A DNA stretch of 17,147 nt, from assembly GCA_015852425.1 (NCBI GenBank), contig JAAAIG010000816.1, positions 1 through 17,147 on the forward strand, written 5' to 3'. Source of the DNA: Gryganskiella cystojenkinii (Eukaryota > Mortierellomycota > Mortierellomycetes > Mortierellales > Mortierellaceae). The stretch's first letter is position 1, and each line of letters begins with the position of its first letter. Position numbers and translations under genes: made by a program. Under the pieces are notes generated by a model that was not told the origin of the DNA, did no database searches, and saw only the letters and a list, made by a program, of their open reading frames with translations. This document shows, in pieces, positions 9,005 to 16,610 of this stretch.

Positions 9005-10552
9005 ATGCACCCACTAGACATCACAGAGATCCTCATTCATATAGCAACTTATCTCTCAAGAAATGACCTGGCCCATGCATGCAGAGTCAACCAAACCTGG
9101 TTCCCCATCATGGCCAGTCGACTCTATCATACCATCGAAGCCGACACCTTCAACTCCAATCCCACCGTGGAGTTGTTCCTTGACACTAGTCTACTTTATG
9201 TCCTCCGTCCCCGTGTCCGAAACTACCTAACATATACACGAGCCTTTCACTGCCCTCACGACTATTCTTTTCTATTTGATTATGTAGAACCGACAAGCCT
9301 GGTTCGACTCCACACCTTCACAACCCCTTTCATCGACATCGACAATCTAGAAGCGGTTCTCCAAATCCTAGACCGAAACCAGGATCACCTTCAAGTACTT
9401 GACCTCCGTTGGGACAGCGACGACCTCACCGAAAAGTTGATCCGGACGCTGGTTCAGGGACGACTGGAAAAAGGTCTCCAACAGCATCAACAGCAAGGAC
9501 CTTTCAGGCTGACAAAACTGAGTCTCGAGGCTTTGTCCGTCCCCGAGGATGCAATAGAACTCTTGTTCACGAGTCTAAGCCTCTTGGAGGAATTACGTAT
9601 CAAAGAATATGGATGGCACTGTTACCAGGCTGACTTTGCCAAGTCTCTAGCTTACCCGCCTCGCGCTCGGTCTCATTTCTCCCCTTCCTTCTCCCAAATC
9701 CTCAAAGAGGAGGAAGATGCCGACATTCTCGTGCTACCCATCAACAGTCGATTAAGAGTACTAGAGTTTGCGACAGAAACGTTTTTCCATCGTACGTTAC
9801 TTTCCATCCTTGCTGCCAGTCCAAGTCTCGTGGCCTTGGAGTTGAGGGACCACAGTAAAGATGACACCATGCCCTCGGATACAATCCACACACTTGCCAA
9901 AACCTTGCGAGCGTCCTGTCCTCAACTCCAGAATCTGACTCTAAACAGCCAGTGGGTTTTAGCCCACGAGTTTCGGTACCTACTCTGCTTGCAAGAGTCC
10001 CATGGGACCTCCACTCCACTTTTGTCGAGATCGTCCTCGCCATGGCTTTATCTCCGGTCCTTGTGTTTAACCTGTAGTCGAGGAAGGATCAATTATGATT
10101 TGGTCCTCGAGACGGTCGTCAAGGGTGGTCGTTGGTCAGCACTCAAGGAGACCTTGGTCCATCTTGAGATTGTGGACGAAGAAGCAGATCGTTTTCCAAG
10201 TCGATTGGCGGGTTCAGTCTTTGCGGCTGAAATTCTTCAAGGATTTCGGGGACTCGAATCCCTAATCCTCCCTGGCAAGAGTGTCCTAGTTGAGCATCTG
10301 ATTTGTTCTCGCCATCTAGGTATAAATAGGCCCGAAATCCGAGACGAGATCACGACTACAACCGCCGCTGCCAACGAGGATGATCATGATGACGCGACCA
10401 GTGGCTGTGGCGAAAATGGTGCTACGGAGCAAGATCCAGTACATTTAATCACCAAAGAGGGGGAAAAGAGAAGAAAAAAAACAGTAAGTGATGGTTGTGT
10501 AAAAATGGTGTTTTTCTCACGTTACTATTGCTGTGAGATTAAGAGGACATAG
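9005..10552 (+). CDS. F-box/leucine-rich-repeat protein
   Basis: 515 residues from the only in-frame ATG before the F-box. Residues 3-42 form an F-box of the same style as the neighbour (Leu-Asp-Ile-Thr-Glu-Ile-Leu, Asn-Asp-Leu-Ala-His-Ala-Cys-Arg-Val, Trp32). LRR-like strands follow to about residue 445. It is a likely substrate adaptor of an SCF ubiquitin ligase. The C-terminal part from about residue 443 (Thr/Ala-rich, Asp/Glu-rich, then Lys/Arg-rich) is homologous to a broken copy at 14774-15205. Against that copy this gene lacks exactly 258 bases (86 codons) after base 10429. The last 22 residues follow an in-frame GTAAGT (10484) that could act as a splice donor, and homology to the other copy ends just before it. 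So the true C-terminus is uncertain. The gene faces the SDR gene tail to tail, 251 bases apart. Confidence 0.82.
   Translation: MHPLDITEILIHIATYLSRNDLAHACRVNQTWFPIMASRLYHTIEADTFNSNPTVELFLDTSLLYVLRPRVRNYLTYTRAFHCPHDYSFLFDYVEPTSLVRLHTFTTPFIDIDNLEAVLQILDRNQDHLQVLDLRWDSDDLTEKLIRTLVQGRLEKGLQQHQQQGPFRLTKLSLEALSVPEDAIELLFTSLSLLEELRIKEYGWHCYQADFAKSLAYPPRARSHFSPSFSQILKEEEDADILVLPINSRLRVLEFATETFFHRTLLSILAASPSLVALELRDHSKDDTMPSDTIHTLAKTLRASCPQLQNLTLNSQWVLAHEFRYLLCLQESHGTSTPLLSRSSSPWLYLRSLCLTCSRGRINYDLVLETVVKGGRWSALKETLVHLEIVDEEADRFPSRLAGSVFAAEILQGFRGLESLILPGKSVLVEHLICSRHLGINRPEIRDEITTTTAAANEDDHDDATSGCGENGATEQDPVHLITKEGEKRRKKTVSDGCVKMVFFSRYYCCEIKRT
10484..10489 (+). promoter_or_regulatory. Possible splice donor GTAAGT at the end of F-box gene 2
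   Basis: A consensus GTAAGT falls exactly after an in-frame Thr codon. A possible acceptor is the ACAG ending at 10661 (178-base intron), after which the frame would stop within two codons. Use of this donor would remove the unusual Cys/Phe-rich last 22 residues. No other support is visible. Confidence 0.3.
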
Positions 10553-10677
10553 GTTTTTTTTTTTCATGTTGTCCGGAATAGCAATTCAGATATGTGAAAG
10601 CAGGATTGTCCGAGCGATGCTGGAAAAAGCCTGTATGTAAATTCCTTTCTGCAAATTACAGTACTGATCACTTTTTT

Positions 10678-10683
10678 TTTATT
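10678..10683 (-). terminator. Polyadenylation signal AATAAA for the SDR gene
   Basis: On the minus strand AATAAA is followed directly by an A run. It lies about 120 bases beyond the stop of the SDR gene, a normal distance for a fungal 3' UTR. Confidence 0.5.
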
Positions 10684-10803
10684 CTGCAAGATAAGACTGA
10701 CGGAGTGGAAGGGGAGGCTAGTTCGTTTTGAAGAATGATACTGTACTATTAAAACATCTGCTCTCTCTCTCTGGTCTCATTGAGCTCCTCGAGTGCTCCT
10801 CAG

Positions 10804-11751
10804 CTACGCTTCTTTATTCTTCTTGAACTCCTCAGCGACCACGACATAGGTTCCCTTCGTGATCTCGGTCAGGAGGTCTTGCCCTTGAGGTTGCCATCCC
10901 AAGGTTCTCACAGCCTTGCGATTCGATGACCGGTTGGCAATGCTCAAAAAGCCTGCCAAAAATGGCCCCCAGCGAGCCACAGCATCTTCAGAGGAGATCG
11001 ACAGGACAGGCACATGAGTCAAATCACCAATGGCCGTGGCGAGCTGTCGATAGGTGGTGCTTGTTTTACCAGTGCCGTTAAAAATCTCGCCCGATTCAGC
11101 CTTTTGAACTACCAAAAGATAAAGATCGGCGGCGTCGTCAACGTGTACCTCAGACATGCAGTGATCACCGTTACCCACGTAGAGGGACTGACCACTCTCG
11201 ATGGCCATCTTGATCAGTTGTGCCGCAAATCCAGTCTTGTTCGATCGTCCATAAACATACTGGGGCAGTCTAATCACATTCACGTGGACGCCTTTCTGTG
11301 AAAAGGCGAGAGCGATTTCCTCTGATTGGGCACGAGCGACCAGGGGACCCGTCCTGAGTGGCGAATCTTCGAAGGTCTCACCACCCTGAGGATCGGCCTC
11401 GACAAGGGCTGTACCGCTGGTCATGATAAATCGTTTGTTGGTGCCAATCAACGGTGTAGCCAAGGCATTGATACCTGCAATGTCCAAGGCAACATGTTCT
11501 CCGAGCGGCTTGGAAAAGTCGTGGTCAAACGCGAGGTGCAGGACAATATCGGCGTTTTTGGCCTCATGGGAAAGAACGTCTGAGTTTGTGAGCTCGCCTC
11601 GGACGGGTGTCACGCCCAGAGATCGAAGCAACTGATCGCCCTCCTCTCGTCGCGAAAGGCCACGAACGGTGTAGCCTTGTTTCACGGCTTTTTGAGCCAC
11701 GACACGACCGATAAAGCCTGTTGCACCGGTGATAAAGATGGTTTTGGTCAT
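10804..11751 (-). CDS. NAD(P)-binding atypical SDR / epimerase-dehydratase-like protein
   Basis: 315 residues, no intron. Residues 8-15 are the dinucleotide-binding motif Thr-Gly-Ala-Thr-Gly-Phe-Ile-Gly of the Rossmann fold (Gly-x-x-Gly-x-x-Gly). The His-Leu-Ala-Phe and Tyr-Gly-Arg segments and a C-terminal substrate-domain layout are those of extended or atypical short-chain dehydrogenases. At the place where the classical Tyr-x-x-x-Lys pair is expected there is an Ala-Arg-Ala-Gln-Ser-Glu-Glu segment with no such pair, as in atypical SDR subgroups. The substrate cannot be predicted. It is probably cytosolic, as no signal peptide is seen. ATG 11751 is chosen over in-frame ATG 11877 because the Rossmann strand starts five residues later and the extension is a low-complexity leader. 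The 3' half is duplicated at 16695-17147. Confidence 0.92.
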   Translation of the reverse strand: MTKTIFITGATGFIGRVVAQKAVKQGYTVRGLSRREEGDQLLRSLGVTPVRGELTNSDVLSHEAKNADIVLHLAFDHDFSKPLGEHVALDIAGINALATPLIGTNKRFIMTSGTALVEADPQGGETFEDSPLRTGPLVARAQSEEIALAFSQKGVHVNVIRLPQYVYGRSNKTGFAAQLIKMAIESGQSLYVGNGDHCMSEVHVDDAADLYLLVVQKAESGEIFNGTGKTSTTYRQLATAIGDLTHVPVLSISSEDAVARWGPFLAGFLSIANRSSNRKAVRTLGWQPQGQDLLTEITKGTYVVVAEEFKKNKEA

Positions 11752-11799
11752 TGTGAATGTTTGATTTAAGTGGAGAGAATAGCTGACGATATTTGGAAC

Positions 11800-11865
11800 G
11801 ATGTTTGAATTCGAGAATGATATTTGAAGTTGGCAGTGAAGTTTGAAGATGGAACGAAGTTTGAA
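11800..11865 (-). repeat. Four copies of TTCAAAYWTC at 18-19 bp spacing in the SDR leader
   Basis: On the plus strand the ten-base element reads GATGTTTGAA (11800), GATATTTGAA (11819), GAAGTTTGAA (11838) and GAAGTTTGAA (11856). Start-to-start distances are 19, 19 and 18. The array lies 49-114 bases upstream of the SDR ATG, so it is in the leader or core promoter. It could be a protein-binding array or a decayed minisatellite. A TATTTAT (11883-11889), TATA-like on the minus strand, lies just upstream. Confidence 0.7.
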
Positions 11866-11994
11866 CGCGAAAAGCAACGCAGTATTTATCTGTTTTTCTC
11901 GTAGAGAAGAGAAGTTGACGCGTTCATTCTCGTTTATTAATAATCAGATTATTGCGCTAGAACGTTACCCCGTTATGCCGAGGTCACGCCTTAA

Positions 11995-12030
11995 TTTTTT
12001 TTTTATTTTATTTTTTTTTTTTTTTTTTTT
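11995..12030 (-). repeat. T-rich tract (A-rich tail on the minus strand)
   Basis: Thirty-six bases, all T except two A, on the plus strand. Read on the minus strand it is an A-rich tail. It could be the 3' end of the minus-strand retrotransposon fragment at 12900-13670; the 870 bases between are not clearly part of that element. Confidence 0.6.
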
Positions 12031-12104
12031 GCGCAGTGCTTGCACCCTTCTACAAGCAGTAGTTGGATGTAGTGATTCTAACTGGTGTAATGTTTTGTCT
12101 GGTC

Positions 12105-12522
12105 CCTCAAAAATCAAAAGTCGAGTTCGTGTAGTCTCTGCATGTAAGCACGAAATTCGCTCGGCCCACTGCGAGAGGGAGATTTGGTCCCAGCCTGACT
12201 TCGAGGAAAACCAACACATCGCCCAATTAGGCGATTTTGTGGAGGTTGACATGATGTCTGGTTGGTGACGAGACTAGAGTTCGCGGCGGGGAGAGATGTT
12301 TTTCTTTGTGGAACTCGAGGGCCGCTTTCTATGCATGAGTGTCTTTTTTACCCACTTTGTACCACTGGAAAGCTACGCCCCGATCTGTTCTATGCACAGT
12401 ACATACCAGCCTCCGTACAAAGAAAGTTCGCGGTGGACCATCCTTGCAGGCGCCAGAACAGTCCTCGAGTTTCCACAAAGAAAAACATCTCTCTGGCGCG
12501 AACTCGATTTTTGATTTTGAGG
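12105..12522 (+). mobile_element. Long inverted repeat (foldback) with about 60-bp arms
   Basis: The right arm is 12463-12522. Its reverse complement matches the left side in two pieces: 12105-12129 (CCTCAAAAATC... to GAGTTCG, one mismatch and one gap) and 12277-12320 (GAGTTCGCG, then GAGAGATGTTTTTCTTTGTG, then a segment ending AACTCGAGG). The two left pieces are contiguous in the right arm, so the left arm has been split by an insertion. Without the insertion the unit would be about 260 bp, like a small non-autonomous foldback element. No target duplication was seen outside it. Confidence 0.65.
12132..12276 (+). mobile_element. 145-bp insertion with 7-bp inverted ends and 9-bp target duplication
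   Basis: The insertion begins TAGTCTC and ends GAGACTA, a perfect 7-bp terminal inverted repeat. It is flanked by GAGTTCGTG (12123-12131) and GAGTTCGCG (12277-12285), a 9-bp direct repeat with one mismatch. The right arm of the surrounding inverted repeat preserves the uninterrupted site GAGTTCGCG (reverse complement at 12497-12505). An internal hairpin, ATCGCC-CAATTA-GGCGAT, lies near 12227. A 9-bp duplication is typical of Mutator-like elements, but the very short ends do not prove the family. It has no coding capacity. Confidence 0.6.
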
Positions 12523-12541
12523 AAGGCTATTGATTTGGTTA

Positions 12542-12722
12542 TCACCCCCTGGTTAACGGAGGGCTTTTTGACCGTGTTATTGGTTCGTGAGGATTGACGA
12601 CTTGGTGCTCAATAGGTCGATCATGGTACCGCGTCAGTTCGTCCTCTTCCTGAGTCGACTGGAGAGCAAGCCGGCTGGCTGAGTAAAAATGAGAATGGAT
12701 CTTGTCAGTGATAGGGGCCATG
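12542..12722 (-). other. Coding-like open frame, unrecognised
   Basis: The minus strand reads an ATG (12720-12722) frame of 59 codons to a TGA at 12543-12545, and the frame is open 12 codons further upstream. Composition is protein-like (Gln/Glu/Asp-rich middle). It lies between the retrotransposon fragment and the inverted repeat and may be part of either. No domain is recognised. Confidence 0.2.
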
Positions 12723-12899
12723 ACCAGTGCAGCTTGTACAACAGGGTCTTGTTGCCGATATACTGGTTACTGACCGAAATTTTTACCTACCAAAATAATG
12801 GTCAAGCTTTTTGCCTAACGCGTCGCGTCCGGTCACCATTTTTTTGTTTTTCTTTTTCTGACCGTGACCATTCCATTTTTCACCATTGACCTTCTTCTT

Positions 12900-13670
12900 T
12901 CAACCAACATGGCCATGCGAAGTACCCTCGCAGACATCACTAACACCACTGTTGGGTCGTGTCCTTTCGCCCGCGAAGCATTTGAAGAGTGGACGTTTGT
13001 CATGGAGGATCAAGAGAGTAGAACGCCATTCGATTTCGATAAGGTCACCGACTAGCCGTTTGACACGTTTCTGCGCGTTCCAAGTTTGATGGTGTTGGAT
13101 AGTTGTTTATGCTTTAAGAAGATCCCCTAGATCCTGCTCCACTAGGCCAGTCGCGAAAAAGGCTGAGAAAGGGGAATCGCCTTGGGCTCTCAGTTCGACC
13201 TTCCATGCTACTGCCTTATATGTTTTGACGTTTTTCAGGGTCACTCGCATGTGCTCGGATCCATTCCACGACAGTAGAACCAGTGCGATCAGCGACCATA
13301 GCGGTCATTACAACCCAGAATTGGCTGTGTGTTGCGCAAGAGCTCTTCCAGGGGAGAGTACGTCCCCCTGTTGGTGCAGCTCGTTAAACTTAAGGACAAC
13401 AGATAGGCAAGGCTAAAATAACTGCAAAGACCCCCATGAGACTGCCTGCGCGGATGAAGATCGACTTACGACGCAGCCGGAAAAAAGAGAGTCTTCATCA
13501 GACAAAAGATCCACTACTGCAAATGCCATCGCACAGTTTGCGGAGCCATGATATGGAAGAGAGCCGTCCGCGTAAAGAACCCGAGGTGTATCGGTGATCG
13601 ATGTTTGCTGCTGTTGACGCACGATTGCAATATGATCATGCGGTGATACTGGTTGAAAATTGTAGGTCAT
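12900..13670 (-). pseudogene. Decayed non-LTR retrotransposon fragment: RNase H and downstream region
   Basis: From 13670 the minus strand encodes an RNase H-like start: a hydrophobic strand with Tyr-Ala-Asp-Gly-Ser-Leu (first catalytic Asp, normally Thr-Asp-Gly-Ser), then Met-Ala-Phe-Ala-Val-Val-Asp and Ser-Arg-Ser-Ser-Ser-Ala, where the catalytic Glu is missing. After frame changes, Trp-Val-Val-Met-Thr-Ala-Met and Val-Val-Glu-Trp-Ile-Arg-Ala-His-Ala-Ser-Asp (about 13230-13320) match the C-terminal RNase H pattern of fungal LINE-type elements. A further frame (about 13208 down to TGA 12900-12902, one TAA at 13107-13109) has Glu-Trp-Arg-Ser-Thr-Leu-x3-Leu-His-Asp-Lys-Arg-Pro-Leu, like the region after RNase H in such elements. 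No reverse transcriptase or endonuclease lies upstream, so this is a 5'-truncated dead copy. It explains the antisense ORFs here. Confidence 0.62.
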
Positions 13671-14335
13671 GAAAGTTGACGCAGCAGGATATTTGGTGGC
13701 AATTATGCCACAGTCTTTTACTGCACCACCGCTCTTTCACCTTTGTAATTACCATGTCTCCTCTGTGCTTGCGTGTCCTCATTTTTAAGTGTACCTTATC
13801 GGTGTTTTCGGTCCTTCCTTCATTTCCAGCACCCTCTTCTCCTCCACAAACCCACATTCTTTCTATGCAATCCTCTTTAACCTGTCCGCCAGATAAATGA
13901 GGGGCTGATTTCCATTTCTCCTTCCCTTTCCTCGCCTTTTATCTCCTCCATCACTCTTTGTGAATAATGGCTTCTGCTACAACATCCCTCCTCTTGTGCA
14001 CCTCCATCTCTTTTACGCTGGCACATAAGTCGAACACATCGGAGATTTTCACACGATGATCAGCCTAACATCCAGTATCATCCTAGTCTGGTTCACTTGG
14101 CAATACATAATGTACTCGCGCCTCCTTCTTTCCTCTCATCCTATCTCCTCATCTCCACTTTTGGGCACCCAACCCTCTACGTAAGGCTATACTCGCGTCT
14201 GAAATATCTTTGAGTTTCGTTACTTGTCTGTCAAAAGGTGGCAACCCTTTCTCACTGTTCCTCTTCCTCTCGTCCCTTCTTGCCTTTTGTGATTCATAGA
14301 CAATCCTCCCCTGCAAATAGTAACCGTCATTAGTC
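13671..14335. other. Upstream region of the small secreted protein gene
   Basis: 665 bases without a convincing gene. From about 13820 the plus strand is pyrimidine-rich, with long C/T stretches (13900-13960 and 14125-14165), as in fungal promoters and leaders. A 30-codon ORF (13967-14059) starts with a hydrophobic, signal-like stretch but ends at once and is not called as a gene. I see no TATA box. Confidence 0.5.
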
Positions 14336-14593
14336 ATGAAAATCCTCGCAGCCCTCCTGATCTCACTCGTAGCGGTTGCTGCCCCTGCTCTTGCGATCGA
14401 ATGTCAAGGAGCTCTAAAGCCCTACTGCTGCGAATCCACTGACCGGTATGCAAGAGGCTATGTTGGGTCAAAATGCGTAGATATGGGCGCAGAGTGTACC
14501 CAGTGCAGTCTCTGCTGCATGCAAATGGACAAAGATGTGGCTTACTACTGTGGAGAGGCGCAGGGACCTTCCCAGTGCATCCATAACTGGTGA
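14336..14593 (+). CDS. Small secreted cysteine-rich protein, ten Cys
   Basis: 85 residues, no intron, ATG with G at -3. Residues 1-20 are a clear signal peptide (Lys2, hydrophobic core, Ala-Leu-Ala cleavage site). The mature 65 residues contain ten cysteines at 23, 31, 32, 47, 54, 57, 60, 61, 72 and 81, an even number that could form five disulfides. The order C-CC-C-(C)-C-CC-C-(C) contains the eight-Cys order of fungal hydrophobins with two extra Cys. However, the mature protein is short and rather polar, so it is not called a hydrophobin. The role is unknown; an extracellular, effector-like, antimicrobial or wall protein is possible. The gene is single-copy in the window and lies between the two copies of the F-box-tail/SDR duplication. 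Confidence 0.82.
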   Translation: MKILAALLISLVAVAAPALAIECQGALKPYCCESTDRYARGYVGSKCVDMGAECTQCSLCCMQMDKDVAYYCGEAQGPSQCIHNW

Positions 14594-14706
14594 AGGACAC
14601 GATGCTGCTTCGAAGGAGCTGCCAAAGGGACGGTGTCCTAAGGTACCTTGATGGGCCACTGAGGACACCCAGTTATATTGTTTTTTCTCAGTCACTGGCC
14701 GGCCAC

Positions 14707-14712
14707 AATAAA
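14707..14712 (+). terminator. Polyadenylation signal AATAAA after the secreted protein gene
   Basis: AATAAA lies 114 bases beyond the stop codon and is followed by an A/T-rich stretch, fitting a 3' end for the secreted protein transcript. Confidence 0.55.
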
Positions 14713-14773
14713 TTTCAATTTTTCAGTTATTTACTTCCTCGTGCTCTTTGTTTGTCCCCATCAAAGTTCTATT

Positions 14774-15205
14774 GCCTCAAATCTGAGATGAGACTACGAC
14801 TACAACCGCCGCTGCTAGCGAGGATGATCATGATGACGCGAGTAGTGACGGTGGTGGGAGTGGCTGCGGCGCAAATGGGGTTACGGAGTCAGTACTAGTG
14901 TTCAAGCCGTAAGAGATTGAAAAGGTTGGAGATTCAATTCGAGCAACGAGAACCAAGAAGACCAGGAGAGGACCCCGAGTCATGGTGCCCATCGGTACCT
15001 GTTCAAGACATCCTGCGCAGATACCGAACGGGAGACAAGACTCCCATTAAGGCTGTTGAACCAGAGGAAAAGGATCTCAAAACGCGATATCCTCATTACT
15101 ACCGCCTAAAAGTCCATCTGAGAAGTTTACAAAACCTGGATCAGAGCAGGATCCAGTACATCAACTAACAGAAGAGGGAGAAAAAAGAAGAAAAAAAAAA
15201 AAGGA
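14774..15205 (+). pseudogene. Broken copy of the F-box gene 2 C-terminal region
   Basis: Bases 14774-14888 align with 10330-10429: the ACGACTACAACCGCCGCTGC core, then a GATGATCATGATGACGCG acidic stretch, then ACGGAG. Bases 15147-15205 align with 10430-10483: CAGGATCCAGTACAT to the A/G-rich Lys/Arg segment. Between them this copy has 258 bases (14889-15146) absent from the first copy. They are coding-like, with an LRR-style strand (Leu-Lys-Arg-Leu-Glu-Ile-Gln-Phe), Pro-Glu-Ser-Trp-Cys-Pro and a Glu/Lys-rich end. A TAA and a frame change just after the left junction, and no F-box upstream, make it a non-functional fragment. The extra segment probably shows the ancestral C-terminus of the F-box protein. 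Confidence 0.68.
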
Positions 15206-15223
15206 TTAGAGTACCTTTGATGA

Positions 15224-15650
15224 GGATTGCTCAAGCGCGGATACGATCCAGAACGAAACTTTGTGGCTTTTACGACCTTTGGCAACAGTTGCCTGCCCTG
15301 AGTACCATTCTACCCTGATTCTCTCGCTCCCCAGGAAAGCATTCTCATTCAATCTGCGGAGTTGATTACTCAGTCCCCTTGATCTCTGACGGCGTCGAAC
15401 TTCCTCAAGTCGAAAGGGATCGAGACAAACAAGTGGCTAACATTCAACTTCAATTTGCTCAACTGGTCAAGTTCTCGGAGTACTTCACAGACCATGCCGC
15501 ACGTGGGCCTGCGGATCTCCCCTTCCTCTAGCAATGGAGCATCTCATAGGATTACGATAACTTCCTCTCTAGGCTTTCAGGCGCCTATGGAATCAAGCGC
15601 AGAGCCAGAGAGACCGGATCATCTCGTAAGAAAGTATTATTAATAACTAG
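15224..15650 (+). pseudogene. Decayed coding sequence, family unrecognised
   Basis: Three linked open stretches read like protein. 15224-15382 has one TGA at 15299-15301 and includes Ala-Pro-Gln-Glu-Ser-Ile-Leu-Ile-Gln-Ser-Ala-Glu. A second, in another frame, covers about 15319-15531 and includes Asp-Gly-Val-Glu-Leu-Pro-Gln-Val-Glu-Arg, Gln-Leu-Gln-Phe-Ala-Gln-Leu-Val-Lys-Phe and Tyr-Phe-Thr-Asp-His. After TAG 15529-15531 and another TAG that frame goes on to about 15650. The composition is far from random, but stops and a frame change show that it is dead. It may be the tail of another gene or of a transposon. It has no counterpart in the first copy of the duplication (10490-10700). Confidence 0.45.
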
Positions 15651-15734
15651 AAAAAATCGTAGTTGTCCTTCTGAAACCAAGAGAGCCACGGACTCACGGT
15701 ACTATTGGATTTTTTTATGGGTGGATTGATATTA

Positions 15735-16610
15735 CTGTGTGGCCAAAAACACAGTAAAATTCACACAGTTGAATAAGGTGCGTCGCTTCACTCTATCCTT
15801 CGCCTTGCTCTAACACCACAGCTATTTTTCACACCATTTTCATCAGGCCAAATAGAGTATTTTATTTCCGTCGGCTTTTTTTGCACTCTGTCTGATATTT
15901 GTATTCCGCGCTTCTGCAGATGTTTAAGGGTCCTTGTTTGATGAGGCTCTGGAAGAGATTTAGAACACTTTCTCGGAGGTGGTAAGAACTCGTCTCGTTT
16001 CAGTTCTGAAGTTCATTTGTTTTCAGTTTGAATACAAAGCGATCGTCGGTTGCTACCATTTCAACACCACAAGATCTTCACGTCTTTTCCTGTCAACATG
16101 ACTGTGTGAGAGCCCCATAATGTAAAGTAGGACCTCGTCTAAACGGCAAATCAAAACTTGGATGCGTCAACCATTCAGGCTCTGACTCTTCTCTTGCTCC
16201 TGCTCTGACTCTTGCACGAGAACAGGCGACTCTCATCCGAGGACGAAGAAGACGATGGCGCAGAACTTGAATCGAATCTTTGGGCTGAAAGGATGAGGTT
16301 AATTCGCCTCATTTTGCTGTCGTCCATTGTCAGTCCTGCCCTTGCAAGAATGCTCGCAATTTCAAGCAGGACTTGGAACTCCTTCTGGCTGTCCGCTGCC
16401 ATGGTGGATCCGTGTTGATGAAGTGGCATGGGACGTAACGGATGAAAGGAAGCAGCATTGAAGGCATTAATGTTTTCAAGTGCACCTGCCACTACCAGAC
16501 AAATCAGACCCTTAATATTTACCCTTAATTAACACAGGCAACAGACTGTGTGACCTTCATTTTATTGTGGCGACTGTGTCGTAGTAACAACTTTGTTTTT
16601 GGCCACACAG
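15735..16610 (+). mobile_element. 876-bp terminal-inverted-repeat DNA transposon, non-autonomous
   Basis: The ends CTGTGTGGCCAAAAACA (15735-15751) and TGTTTTTGGCCACACAG (16594-16610) are perfect 17-bp inverted repeats. They are flanked by TTA on both sides (15732-15734 and 16611-16613), a 3-bp target duplication as made by PIF/Harbinger elements. Further CTGTG/CACAG words crowd both subterminal regions (15751, 15762, 16533, 16573). No full transposase is present. The element sits between the broken F-box tail and the second SDR copy; the first copy of the duplication has nothing comparable there. Family assignment rests on the TTA duplication alone. Confidence 0.72.
16175..16429 (-). other. 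ORF inside the TIR element, unrecognised
   Basis: An 84-codon ATG frame; the frame is open back to about 16529 without an earlier ATG. It includes a possible helical segment (Glu-Phe-Gln-Val-Leu-Leu-Glu-Ile-Ala-Ser-Ile-Leu-Ala), then a Ser run and an Arg/Lys-rich end. It may be a remnant exon of an element-encoded protein. There is no catalytic triad and no recognisable DNA-binding domain. Confidence 0.3.

Noticed and set aside
9298..9310. GGTTCGACTCC, resembling a tRNA B box
   Set aside because: It lies inside the second F-box coding sequence, with no A box, acceptor stem or T run around it.
10319..10328. TATAAATAG, TATA-box-like
   Set aside because: It is inside coding sequence of F-box gene 2, with no gene starting downstream on that strand.
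11752..11877. 42-residue N-terminal extension of the SDR protein
   Set aside because: It is encoded by the repetitive 19-bp leader array, and the Rossmann fold starts right after ATG 11751.
12909..13055. ATG ORF of 48 codons on the plus strand with an ideal start context
   Set aside because: It is antisense to the decayed retrotransposon frame (12900-13200, minus), which has family-like motifs. No further exon could be joined convincingly to it.
13967..14059. 30-codon ORF with a signal-like hydrophobic start
   Set aside because: It is too short, with no mature part, and sits in the pyrimidine-rich upstream region of the secreted protein gene.
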